From Serinus canaria (taxonomy: Eukaryota > Chordata > Aves > Passeriformes > Fringillidae): a stretch of DNA of 64,000 nucleotides. The position numbers and the translations under genes are program-made. Each line of letters starts with the position of its first letter. Position 1 is the first letter of the stretch. Positions 52,196 through 64,000 of the stretch are shown here, in pieces. The notes beneath the pieces were generated by a model. It was not told the origin of the DNA, ran no database searches, and saw only the letters and a program-made list of their open reading frames with translations. The stretch covers positions 6,948,824 through 7,012,823 of the forward strand of contig NC_066321.1 in NCBI RefSeq assembly GCF_022539315.1, written 5' to 3'.

Positions 52196-52288
52196 TCTGA
52201 TCTGGTGGGTGGTATCCCTGTCCATGGTGGGAGAGCTGGGAGTAGATGATTTCTAAAGTCCTTTCCAACCCAAACAATTCTATGATTC
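52196..52288 (+). mobile_element. CR1 LINE fragment, 3' tail only
   Basis: The segment contains the characteristic end of avian CR1 elements in order: GATCTGGTGGGTGG, a CCCTGTCCATGG block, a TAGATGATTTCTAAAGTCC block, then CTTTCCAACCCAAACAATTC and TATGATTC at the terminus. It is about 93 bp long, so it is a strongly 5'-truncated copy without coding sequence. The + orientation follows from the terminal ATTCTATGATTC motif. The presence of this repeat is the best taxonomic clue that the window is from a bird (or another reptile). Confidence 0.88.
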
Positions 52289-55200
52289 ATCTCTCACTAA
52301 GGGCAGAAGGAAAAGAGTGTTCCAAGTACTACTGGGGAGTTTAGCACCTTAGGTACTAGAAAGATACAGATTTCTGGGAAAGAGGAGAAGATCATTCAAT
52401 CCTGACTGTTGTCTCTCTGAGTAGAATAACAGAGGAATGCTTTGTTTTGTCTGGATTTGAAGCAAAGGTTTCTGGTTTCCAGGTGTATATGAAGCAGGGA
52501 GGAGAAAAGGCCTTTCACAAAAGTACTCTAAAGGAAGTGGTACAAGAACAGTACAGAAAAATGGGCACAAAGATGTCCCAGTCTGGATACAGCTGTTGTA
52601 CCCAAAGGTGGGCTCTATAGATTGGGACTTCTGCTCTCCTCAGCAAGAAGCTTCTGTGGAATCATATGTTTACTCACAGTTTGCATAGCTGGCTTTCTAA
52701 TGCTGCTAAAGAGCTGGTCCTTGAATGTGACCAATACATAATTTGCAAATATAATCAGTTTTTCATCCTGCTCTGTGTAACCTTTTAAGTATCTCCACTA
52801 AGTAATGAAAATAGAATTATTTATCTGCCTGACTTGAGGTGGTAATACATTTTTTTCAACCTAGTAGCAAATCGTAGTCTGTGCAGATTGGATTGTTTCA
52901 CAGGAGAATTATTATGGTAATTTTAATTTTATCTTAGAACTTGTAATTATTCCACAGTATTGTTCTGATGTAACAGGTTGTGCAGCAGTTCATTTGTTTT
53001 TAAGTGCTCAAATTTGGACAGGGCAACTTAAAAATTTAGTTTTAATCTTATTCTTTTACCAAAACATTTTGGGTGTGTTTGCCTCTATGCACACATTTCA
53101 AATATCATTATTAAAGGTTGCAGTGACTATAGTTAAAACTGAAAAGCTATTGTACTAGATGCACACTCTTGAGTAGTTTTGCTTCTCAGGGTATGTGATA
53201 AACATTAAGAGAACAGGATGGATTTTTTTCCTTATATTTATTGGCTTATAGACCTAATTCTTCTAATTATTCATGCCTTACTCTGATACTACATTTTCAG
53301 TTAGTCTACAAGATTTTCCTCAGGGATTTATCTCCTGAAGGCATTAGGAGTTTGTTTCAGCTGCACGGATGTTGCTTGTTCGTTTTCTTGACATATATCA
53401 CATAGAGGAAAAAATGGGATTTAGAAAAGAAAAGATGCTTGGTTTTAGTCTATCAGTATCAGCAAAGAGAGCTGTGAGGGCCCTCCTCTGATTCTCCCCA
53501 GACTTAGATCTACACTTAGCAGAAGGAAAGTCCCTTGGAAAGAAACAGGCATTTCCCATTTTAAGAATGAAACACTGAAGGAAAAATTGAGCAGTTTGAA
53601 ATCATCTGACATGATTCAAACTATTCAAACAAATAAGGAAAATTGGTGGACCAGATCCCACCAGCTCCTGAAAGGTGCCAGGTAATTGCACCAAAAATGT
53701 AGCAATGAGAGTAAGGTATGTCTGGCTTATGGCAGAAAGGCATCTCAGTAATTTCTGTGGGCTTTGCCTGTAAAAGGGTTAATTGCTACAATCTTGATCA
53801 TTTTTGCAGTATCATTAATCATCCTGAACTTACATAACTAATATTGTTAGAACTCCTAACTCTACAGGGATTCTGTCACAATTTAGTAACAATTACTGTC
53901 TTCTACAATAGAAGCTGTCTGAAATAGAGCATTGCCAAAAATCTTAATTTCATTATCTTTGGTCATAATGTGTGCTTCAGTTTGCAGACATAAGCAAATG
54001 TAGATTGATTTGAATGATTGTTTCAGTTTAATGTGGTTTTAATTCTGTGTGTAGTGCCCGCCCCAGAATCTCAAATTTTACCAGTTGGGCACTACTACCC
54101 TTCAGTCAAGCTGTGTGTTAAGTATCATTAATTAAATATGTATTTCAGAAAACATCCATCTTCTAATCATGCAGTGTAATAGCTACAGCTAGGTTATCCT
54201 GAAAACATTGTCAAAAGGATGTCAGTAGAATATTGTCTTGCATCAAACAATGAGTTCCTCTTGTGACAACCAGATAATTAGGGACATGCTGCAAAAGGAT
54301 GCAGAGAAATTGCAAATCCAGTTTAGCACAAGTCACATCGTGGAAATCATTGGAAATCTCTTTTAGCCCTTTAGGATGTTGTTGCACACTCTTAGTTTAC
54401 GTTTTACCTTAGAGAGGATTTTTCTTCTGCTTCACTCTGTTCCATGATAATTGAATCCCAGTTCAATTGCTTTCTAGGAAGATAAGGAATTTTACTCTTC
54501 TTGGTTTTCACCACCACTCCAGATAGGAAGGAAGTGGCATGCAAGGGAAGAGCTGCATTTGTCATGAGAAAAGTGGTTAGGTGGAGATGTGAGATCATGA
54601 GGCTTAATACTGCAAGGAACAGGGATTTCTGTAGTCTTGTTTGGCACAGGAGGTTGTGCTGCATTTTAGAACTTGACATACCTTTTTCTGCAAGTGTTTT
54701 TGTGTTTTGATGTTGGTGAGATTGAATTGTCCATTTTTCCATGTCAGTACATAGCAGAGAAAGGTGTCCATCGTGCCAAAACTGGGAATCCAAGCCAGTT
54801 GTGTGTTTTGAACTGAGCCTTGATTCTCTAGGAATACAGATTAGATTATTAAACTGTGGTGCACTTATCAGTGTCTGCAAGCTGCAGTCTTTTAATTGAA
54901 TGAATGTGGCACGAGTTGAGCCACTGCCTCACCTGATCAGAAGGAAACTGAAAATTTTTCTGTCTTTAGCTGTAGGTTTCATCCTTCCTCCTAAAGCCTT
55001 TTTGTAGGCACTGAGTTGATTGTGCCTTTATTACTGTGCATTGTTTGTCTTCATCTGGAAGATTCCCTCCAGTTTGTGTCTACTAACCATGAGAAAGCTG
55101 ATCCTTTATAGGTCACCTATGGATTATAAGCAAGTAACAATGCCCTTATGTATATTGCTTCTTACTGAAAAAATCAGTAGCAAACCAGAAAATTCTGACC

Positions 55201-56483
55201 AGCACTACTAGTTTGTGAAAGGCAGGTAAAGGCAGAGCAAGGTAAGCAGTGGATTAAATAGCCTGGGACTTGACTGATTTAATTACAGTCACAATTACAG
55301 CACATCAAAGAGAGTTTGTGTTAAAAGTGGTCTACAGTGGAGATCCCTCCCATTGGCTTGTTGAGTGCAAGTGTGTCTCATGAATTCTGTTAAAGGCAAA
55401 GTATTTGTTCATCTTCTCCAGTACTGCAAATATCTGCTGCTGCTATGCTTTTATTCTCAAACTCTGCAGAGATAAACCACAGAACAATCCAGCTGTAAAT
55501 GTCTTCCTTAAGAGGCAAATGTCTCTCAAATTGTGTTCATACTTTTTAGTCTTGGCTGTTCACTAGAAAAGAGCTTCTTTTGTGGGTGGGTCTCTTATAT
55601 TGGTGTGAATCTACTGTAGAATGTTAAAAAAATTGCTGAGTTTCAAACAGGCCATTTGGACTTGTTCCTGAAATATTTCTTGACAATTTTAGTGTATACT
55701 GAGGAGAATAATGGGTCACTGGTTTCACTAGTTTTTTACTTTAGTGAGTGTCCTTGTGAAAATATTTAAAATAGTCTGGGTTTCATTCAGCTGAAATTTA
55801 TAGCATTGCAAAATAATGAATGATATTTTCCTGTTCCAGACTTGCCTGCATTTCACTGCGAGCCCTGTGCTGCATATTTTGTGACATATTTAGTGTTTAT
55901 TGCAGTGCTCTATGTGTATTCTCAAGCAGTGTGTAATAGTACAATTATACTGGCAGCTGCAATGTGGAACACAGGCACCAAGATCCATTGTAGTGCTGGC
56001 AGGATGAGAAATGTCAATTGAGGCTGTCATAAGAGGTTTCCTAATCCTGCTGAAATAAGGAGTGAGATTCTTTCTGAATCATTGCCATCTGGAGTATATG
56101 AAAATGTGAAATAACCTTTTATCATTAGGTTGGCACATGCTATGGAACAGTATTGGCATTGATGGAGTCCTAATGAAATGAAATACTGTGCAATGAGAAA
56201 AATTCATTATTTTATTCATTATTTTGTCTAGGTTCTTCAAATCCCCCCCCCTCCATTTATGAGGTTATTGAGTAGTTAATAATGCTTTGAATCTGAAAAA
56301 TACAGTCTCTGTTTACAATAATCTGGCATTTTAATGTGCATAATAATCTAGTTACAAATACAAATCAACATGCCTGTGGTGGAGAACAATCTGTAATTCA
56401 TACTATAACCAGTTAATTTCGTTCACTTTCTGTACTTTCTTGACTTGCTCTACTTATTTGATAGGTATTTGTTGCCCAGAAAG

Positions 56484-56509
56484 TTTTGTGCCTAAAATTA
56501 GGCACAAAA
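56484..56509. repeat. 26-bp near-perfect palindrome
   Basis: TTTTGTGCCTAA and its exact complement TTAGGCACAAAA are separated by only two bases (AA). Twelve paired bases with a 2-nt loop would make a cruciform-prone site rather than a normal RNA hairpin. Confidence 0.9.
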
Positions 56510-59500
56510 GAAGCTTCACCTTGTCAGGAGCAATTGTGGCACACAGTCCTTCCATGGTCTCCCCATGCCTATTGTGGAATATTTGTGTCCAGCTGTTGCA
56601 CACCTGTTCTGTACTGAGCTCCTCCTGTTTGTAGCACACATAAATACTGCTCAGTTTTTGCTCCTATATCAGGTTCTTTTTACAAGTATATACTGACTGA
56701 CACCCAGCAGAGTTTGTAAATGGCCATTTTTCTAATTCTTGCATTCCGAACAGACTGACATTTGCTGAGTTTGTGTTTGAAGGCTCATGTGATTAGTCAT
56801 GTTTCTGGTTAAATGTCCTGATGTGGTGTTGGAATCTTGGAAGCTTCATCTTGAATCTTTGGTCTGTGCCCTGATTCTCATTTTGAAGGGTTAATCATCA
56901 TGTTGTTCAGAGAACTAGATGATGGTCCCCTTCACTGTTCAGATTAAACAGTATAAAGTCTGAGAGTGAGTGCTGGATTTAGAAGATGAAGGATTAGGAC
57001 TGTTTAACTAATTCCTCTGAGGATGTGATTTCATTCTGATGCTTAAGTTGAAGTGGGCCAGTGGTTTTTTATCCCATAAATGTAGTGGATAAGAATATAT
57101 TTTATTTTAAGCATCTTGTTTAGTCTCTGTATATTCTTATGTAATTCTAACAGAAATTTATGTCTGCAGTATTGAGATTAATTTAATGCTTAAAGAGTGC
57201 CAGCCAATTCTTGTGCTAGTTCTGCCTATTTCTGCTACACAGACAAACCCAAAACATTGCTGGTTATTCTGTAAGTGATATTGCTCTTGATTTCATAAAT
57301 GCATTGAGATTAAATTAAAAAAAAAACAAAACATATAATATTTTATTTCTCAATGTTTTGTGTTCAAACGTTTTAGTTAAACTTCTAAATGCATCTGCTG
57401 TTGTGTGTTGTGTATATATACCAGTAATGCTAATCACAAGAATACATTTTAGGTATTCTGAGAGTTTGCTTAATTTACCTGCTTTGTTATAATTTTCCAA
57501 GACAAGTGCAGGTTTTACAGTTAGCTAATAGCCTGTGAAGCTGCAGAGATGAATTAAAAAGAAAAACAAGACTCCTTCTCCCACCACAATATTTCAGGGT
57601 AAGTCCAGATTGGAGTGGTAGCTGATGTGTCAATGTTCATTGAGCAACACAGCCCCAGAACTGGTGTCTGCATCAGTGGATCCTCCATTCCCTGCTCCCC
57701 CAGGGAATATTCCCTGGGCTGCAGGCAGCTCCTCAGTGCAGAGCTGCTGCTCAGGACTGACACCAGCTCGTTGGTTGTTTGAGCTGCAGCACTGCCTCGA
57801 TGAGGAGGATGCACATCCTGCAGAAATGACATTCAGCAAAACATGTTGGGAAGGGAAGCAGTGATTTCAAGGAGAGATCATCTCACTTTCTGAAATTTGA
57901 CATCTCATTTGAAAAATATGTTCATTTAATAAATGGTAGCAATAGCTTCATTGCCCCCTGGTCCATGGAGATAGAGATTTGTAAAGGTTGGTTGTGTCTC
58001 ATGTTACAGAAGTTGATACAAGTGTGATAAACAATTTGATCTAATAATTCAGAGTATTCCTAGCTTAAAATTTTCTGTTTCTAAGAAATATCTGAAGAAA
58101 TATTTGTGTAAGCATGTTTCACCCTTTTTTTTTTCTGTTCCTAAATCAGTTGGCTCTAAAAGAAGATTATGAAAATGATTCAAAATCTCTTGGGATTTGT
58201 TTCTCTGTTGTCTTCTAAATGAAAATAGTGACGTTTCACAGCTAAACAAACAGACAAATTCTGAACAATTCACTGACTAATATTGCTGTGAAATTATATA
58301 TGGTATTAAGAAATAGGATAGGAAGTATTTAAACAGTGAAAGAAAACCTTGATGACTGAAAATCTGGTCCATCTACCAGGTGAAAAAAAATACAAATGAA
58401 AGGACAGAAATGAACTCTAAACAGATGTCGAGTGTTTCACAGACAGATTGCATTTAATGGAAGCCATAAAAATGTTTCAAGTGGCTACTGACCCCATTAT
58501 TTCTAACCCCATCCTCAGTGGCTGATCAGACCTGATGTCTTTCAGAGTAGTTGTACATGGATGCTTACGTAAAATCTGCCTTGTGGACCTCTGGGGTAAT
58601 CCAGCATGGGCTTTGGTGGTGTGTTCCTAAAGATGAGTGAGTAACAAAAGAGCACAGTCCACCTGAATCTGGTGTGACTAATCACAATTGTGCACTTATG
58701 ACATCAAATGGGATCTGAGGGCAGAGACAGTGATTGTAGCACAGAAAGTGTGCGCCTTGGCTCTGGCCCAGCCAACTCACTCCCATTAAAATAGATCCAG
58801 GGCTGAGGGAGCTGAGCAGGGAAAGGGACTGCTCCTTTTGTCTTGTCGTCCTTTCCAGAATCAAGGATGGTAAATTCAGGGAACTTGTGCTTAGTGAGGA
58901 AGGAAATACTGCAGTGCTTCTTGTCAAGTATTTTAAATGATATTTTAAAAAGCACATTTGGAACATTTATTGTGGGATTTTTTGGGTTTATGATGATTCT
59001 TTTAGATTTGAGGTGTCCAGAACAGAGACAGAAGTGCTTCCTCAGGAGTTTTACAACAAAACTAAATTCCCCAGTAGGATGTGGGTAGAAACAGCTCCTC
59101 TCCTTTAAGAAAATAACCTCATAAATAGGCCACCTGATAAAACTGGGAGTTTATTTGTGAAGGGGGGTGGCAGAACAGAAGGCTTCATTTTGCCACCTTT
59201 TTTATGAGTGGAGTGCAGGGTTGAGAGGGAAAGTCTTGATTTCATTACAGCGTTGACTGAGGGCCTCCCTTGCGTGGGTTTGTGATGCAGGAGGTGTCCC
59301 TGGGGCCTCACCAGCAGCTGCTCTGGGGAGCTGAGAGCCAAATAACCCAATTTCTGAGATGGGGATTTCAGTGCCCATCTTCATGTATGCTGTGGAGGCA
59401 GCCAAAGAAACTGCTAGTAAAGGAAAAGCAATTTTTTTGTCATACCTATATGTATATTTTTATACATGAGGCTTCTCATCTGTAGAATTCACAGTGTTTT

Positions 59501-62500
59501 GCAAAGTAATTTTTTTTTTCAGTAAAGCAATGTCACCTGAGACAAAAGATCCTAATCTTGACTCTGATGAACTTTATAAGGTGTGTAATAGGATTGAGTT
59601 CTTCATCAGGCATTGAATGCTTGCCTGAAAAACAAAGGGAAGTAGCAGTTGATCAAGCCTATTAAACAGAATTGAATTAATATTAAAAAATACTAAAAAA
59701 TATTAAAACTGAACATGAAAAATGGGGTAGATGGGAGAGAACAGAGTTGGATGTCAGGAAAATGTTTTTCAATCTGAATTTCCGAGCTCCATGGTCTAAC
59801 CACCAGTATGCTACTGATTATACAAGACATTTTACAAATACATTTTCTAAAGACCCTAAATTGAAAAATACCTGACACACATTTCCAAAGGTGCCTGTCC
59901 AGTGTAGTGAAGTTTTCAGTCAGCACCAGTTTTCTCACACATCGAGGAGATGAAAGCTCTGCTTACCTGGTCTAAGTCTGCAGACTTCCAAATCGGATTA
60001 ACAACCTTTGGAGAGGGAAGAATTTCAAAATTCAGTGTGGCATAGATGATGCTATGTCAATAAACAACTTGCAGGTCCAGTGCAGAATATTACTCACTGC
60101 AAGCACGTTCTGATTGAGTTCTTTAAAGCTGATTTAAAAGGTTTATTGTATTAAATACTGCAACAGAGATACCTCACTTCCTGATAAACAGAGTAATGGC
60201 AGATCATATCTTTAATTTCTGAACACAGTAAATTATTATAAATGTCATTAATTTGCTCTGATGTATTTTTGCAAAGGGGAAAAAAAGAATATGAAAAAAA
60301 GAAGTTGAAGAACAAGAATGTTAATGAAAGGTGGGGGCAGGAATAACCCTTCTTGTCACATGCCTGGCTTTCCTGTTTGGGGTTTAAGAAAGTCTGGCTA
60401 TTAGGATGTGGATTAGTGGAAGATTCATTCTTCTTCCTGATGTAGGTCAGACACTGGCTAACATGTGGTGAAGAAAAAGCCTGATTTCCCCAGCAGCAAG
60501 TGGGAACAGGAGCTCTGCTGACTTTGGAGCAGAGCACCAGACAGAATGAGTGGTTCCGATGTCCCGTGTGCTAATGCAACAGATTTGAAATGCATGAGTA
60601 ATGAAGGCTTCATGCAGAAGAGTCTCTGCTCAGTGTGGGGCCACGTTGATGCTTTTCTAAAGAGCAGCTCAGTTCCTGAGTAGCCCTTTGTGAGGAGTCA
60701 TTTGTCCAAGTCAGAAAAAGGAACCGGCAATGTTCCGGAACGTGCACGAGAGGAGTGTGCCCAGCAGAGCCTGTTCGCTGGAGCCTGACTTTAATTTCAT
60801 GCTAAGAGAGGCTGTTTGCAGGTATTGCATCTTTCTGGAGAAACTTTTCTTATTGATTGTGTTAAATCTGAGGGAGTTTAAGATGAATGATACAGTGAAA
60901 TTCATAAAGCTGATTATATACTGATAGTTGGAGAGTTCATACTTGTGTGCAATCAATTTTAAGAGGTCTTTAGACCCCTTTTGGAGAACTTGGAATGCTG
61001 GTCAGAAGAACTGTTCCTTCTTTCGGTGTTTTATGTGAAATCTCGACATTTTTCATGCCATGGAAAGCATATAACTCTGATATGTAGCAATGTGTGATTT
61101 ATGCAAGCCACAAATTTAATTTACCCATGATTTAGATACCTTTATTATAATAATTTCATAGATTTATCATGGGCTGGTTCGGCTGCAGCAAAAGTGTTCT
61201 GACAGCTTTCTTAATCTCATTTACAAGTTGTGAGGATGCAATTGTTGATTTAAAAACTAATATCCAAGTTTTAGCCATCTTCTGTCTTTCCTTCCTTGCC
61301 ATTTTAGTTCAATTTTCTAAATTCCCATGATTTACAAACCTGTCATGGCAATGACTTCTGAGAACTGACTGCACGTAGACCACATCTGTCTCATGTGCGT
61401 TTCAGACTGGATCTTTGAAGGTTTGTCTTCTTTAGAGACAAATTTACAGTTGTCATTAACCACCTATCTTATAATTTTAAGGTGGTTTTGCTCTTGCAAT
61501 TATATTTACATTTTTTAGAATTTTTGCTGCTCAATTACATATTGCTGTATTAAGGATTAGCATTTAGAACAAAGAAGAAAGAGAGAGCATAGTTGTGAAA
61601 AGTTGGAGGAAAACCTTGCTCATAAACCCAGTATTAGGCATCTTTTGTCTTCTTTCTTTTTTAATTTCTAGTTTTCACTGTCTAAGTTTCTCAGTTTAGT
61701 CATCACAGAGGAGAATAGAATTGCAGAATTCTTTTTGTGCAGTGAACTCCCTGAGTTTTTAAGCTTTGATATCAAGAAAGACCCTTGGTGTATAGGATGA
61801 GACAGTGCACTGGTTTTTAAAATGTATGGAAGGATTACTAGAAGATGAGAAGTTGTTGATACAGTGCAGTGCTATCTCTGTAAAAACCAGAAAATCTCTT
61901 GGTTTGTAGTTTTTGTATTTTTCAAGCAGGTTAAATTTCTAGCCCCATTATACCATAAGTCCTAAATTGCAATACTAATTAAAATTATGTTCAGGCTCAG
62001 ATATGAAGTCATCATTATAATTTTACTTGTTTGGCTTCTCTACCACCTTTTGGATAGATGACTCATGAAAACGACATAAATAGATGAATTTAAAAAAAGT
62101 ATGATTTTGAAATAGTGGATTGCATGTTGTCAGTTAGTTAATCAAATTGTTGTGCATTGATGTTGCAAAAGCAATGACTTCAACATCTTTGAAGACTCCT
62201 TGTGGGCATCTCTTATTGTAAAACATTATGTCCATGAAATAATTGTTCTCATTTGCAGGTGATACACCTTGCTATGTCTGTTGGAGCTTCAGTGTGCTCC
62301 CATGGTGTGTAATTCCTAAGGGGTGGCTGGAAAATGTGTGCATGCATGCTGCAGTGGAGTTACATCCACTGAGGGGAACTGAGTGCCTTTGTTGTGTATA
62401 ACTGCAGGCTTTCCTCTTGTCAGCTCTTCTTCCAGATTTCAAAATTATGCTGGCTGATATCATTTTAAGGAAGTTCACAGTGGAAATTTTAGTAATGGGA

Positions 62501-62751
62501 GTATTGATTATATGTTCAAAGCATGACACTTGGAATCGGATCTTTAATTCATTTCTAAGGAAAGATTATATCTGCCCCCTGTGGGCATTTTAGTAACTAA
62601 TCTGGATGAATCAAATTCTTCCTGCTGGGTGTAATTAATTTTTAGGCCGATCTAATGTTTTGTAGACTGCTTGTTTTCTATAGATCAGTTGGATTGCAGT
62701 GAGCTGTGAACTACAGAATTTCCTTCTGGTTACATTAGCCAACTGAAGACA

Positions 62752-62826
<75 letters not shown>
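62752..62826. repeat. Compound tetranucleotide microsatellite (CTGT)n(CTAT)n
   Basis: About five CTGT repeats are followed directly by about fourteen CTAT repeats with no interruption until CTAATC. A long pure tetranucleotide tract of this kind is expected to be length-polymorphic between individuals. Confidence 0.95.
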
Positions 62827-62827
<1 letters not shown>

Positions 62828-64000
62828 ATCTATGTTTGTATTTTCGTGGTGATCACACCAGGAATGTTTTCCACACGTTTTTGTCAACACTTGTCTCTTT
62901 ATCCTCCTTTCACTCTACTGCCAGTACTCTGGGAGAAAAGATTGATGCAGGGGTTTGGGGTGTTTCCTTTCTTTGTCTTGCTTGGTTAAGAATCTTTCTG
63001 AGATGATTCTTGATAAAATTTTTTACAAAAACCCCAAACCATACCAAACTTCACTCAGATAGAATATCTAGGGATATTGAAAATAGTTTGCATCTCTTAT
63101 TTATGTCTTGCACGTTATCCTGCGAGATGGTGAGAAGTTTTAGACAGGCTGAAGTTTCTTTCCATTTATTAGGCAGGTTTTGATGTACAAATACATAATA
63201 AGATTTTTAATTCCAGGAATTATATTCTTCCCCATCAGTCCCCTCAAGTACAACTTGTGCAGTTAATTTAATACAAAAGGCAATTTTGGGCACAGAGCAG
63301 CTCTAACAGTGCTGCTGACGGGGTACGTTCCACCCACTTCGTGTAATGCAGCAGTAAAATGGGAATATTTCTCTGCAAGCATTTCTGTGTGTTCAGCACT
63401 GCTGAAAGTCCTAACAGAGAACTTCTGTGCTAAGTGTGCAGCCTTCTTTATAACTGGTGAACTGTATTCCTGGGGATTGTTTCAGCAACAGCAGTGGCTT
63501 TTTTTGGCAGGTGAAGTTAATGGTTTCTGACAGGAATCGCTATGTAGGCTTGTTTTCTTCAGTTTGAGCTCTCATGTGTTAAGCTTTCACATGTCAGACT
63601 TTAAAGAACTTATCTGTATTTACAACACAAGGATATAAATAGGACAGTTTTTGATACCACCATTCTGAGGCTATTTTATGAATTTGCTGGATTTTGGTTT
63701 AAGTTTGCATTTCAGTTTTTTTGCAGTCTGTTATCTCAATCATTATTGAAGCCTGCATACAAATTACTCATTTCTAAACCTAATTCCCTCAATGATGAAT
63801 TTTCTTGTGCTTAAAATATCATGAATATCTTTTGTTCTTGAAGGGGATCTACCATGTATAAAATCTGGTGTTTAAGCATTGCAAACTGCAGTGCAGTGCT
63901 CAGGAGATTCTTCATTGACCATAAGCCTCTGTCAAAACACAACTGATGGTTTTCAGCTCCAGAAATGAGGAGACTATATAGGGGAAATCCAAATTTATCC

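Larger units (their letters stand above)
44197..64000 (+). other. NCKAP5: NCKAP5 intron downstream of exon B (continues past the window)
   Basis: Exon B ends inside a codon at a strong donor, so this sequence starts as intron. I looked for the expected continuation (R-MEETVR, a coding start such as G-ATGGAAGAA) and did not find it before 64000, so the intron is at least 19.8 kb. It contains a solo LTR with target duplication (48789-49492), a CR1 3' tail (52196-52288), a 26-bp near-palindrome (56484-56509), a tetranucleotide microsatellite (62752-62826) and an exon-like segment of uncertain status (59523-59580). The remainder is AT-rich unique sequence. Candidate conserved patches near 42.57-43.0 kb (just before exon B) and 61.04-61.3 kb are only impressions. 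Confidence 0.75.

Noticed and set aside
54404..54880. Minus-strand open frame of 158 codons
   Set aside because: Looks like chance; no recognised motif and it lies in intron.

Overview
This window looks like bird nuclear DNA, probably from a songbird-like genome. It is about 40% GC, sparse in genes and poor in recent repeats. It carries a truncated CR1 LINE tail of the avian/reptilian type (52196-52288) and a solo LTR with a perfect 6-bp target-site duplication (48789-49492). There is no sign of bacterial or viral gene organisation. Nearly all the open frames are chance frames inside intronic DNA.

The only coding sequence I can support is two internal exons on the + strand, 20200-20263 and 44063-44196. 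Both have good splice sites and they join in phase. Together they encode a charged coiled coil of about 66 residues that I recognise as the N-terminal part of NCKAP5 (Nck-associated protein 5, NAP5). NCKAP5 has very large introns, so two short exons in 64 kb fits. The preceding exon, the start codon and the next exon (expected to continue the coiled coil) were not found and probably lie outside the window.

Layout: 1-20199 is intronic or 5' sequence with AT-rich, homeodomain-site-like patches near 17.5 kb and 19.7-20.0 kb. 20200-20263 is coding exon A. 20264-44062 is a 23.8-kb intron. It begins with an unusual GC-rich stretch holding two CpG islands (22.14-22.50 kb and 26.58-26.87 kb, the second with a CTCF-like site) and a 15-copy 19-bp minisatellite (23168-23452). 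It later contains enhancer-like AT-rich patches (35.7-35.9 kb, 36.8 kb) and an unclassified block at 40.8-42.4 kb. 44063-44196 is coding exon B. 44197-64000 is the next intron, with the solo LTR, the CR1 tail, a 26-bp near-perfect palindrome (56484-56509) and a (CTGT)n(CTAT)n microsatellite (62752-62826).

No new multi-gene system is evident. The best leads are two exon-like segments that are not part of the protein as I know it (25588-25626, in frame; 59523-59580, frame-shifting), the pair of intronic CpG islands as possible alternative promoters, and the joint-skippable pair of coding exons.
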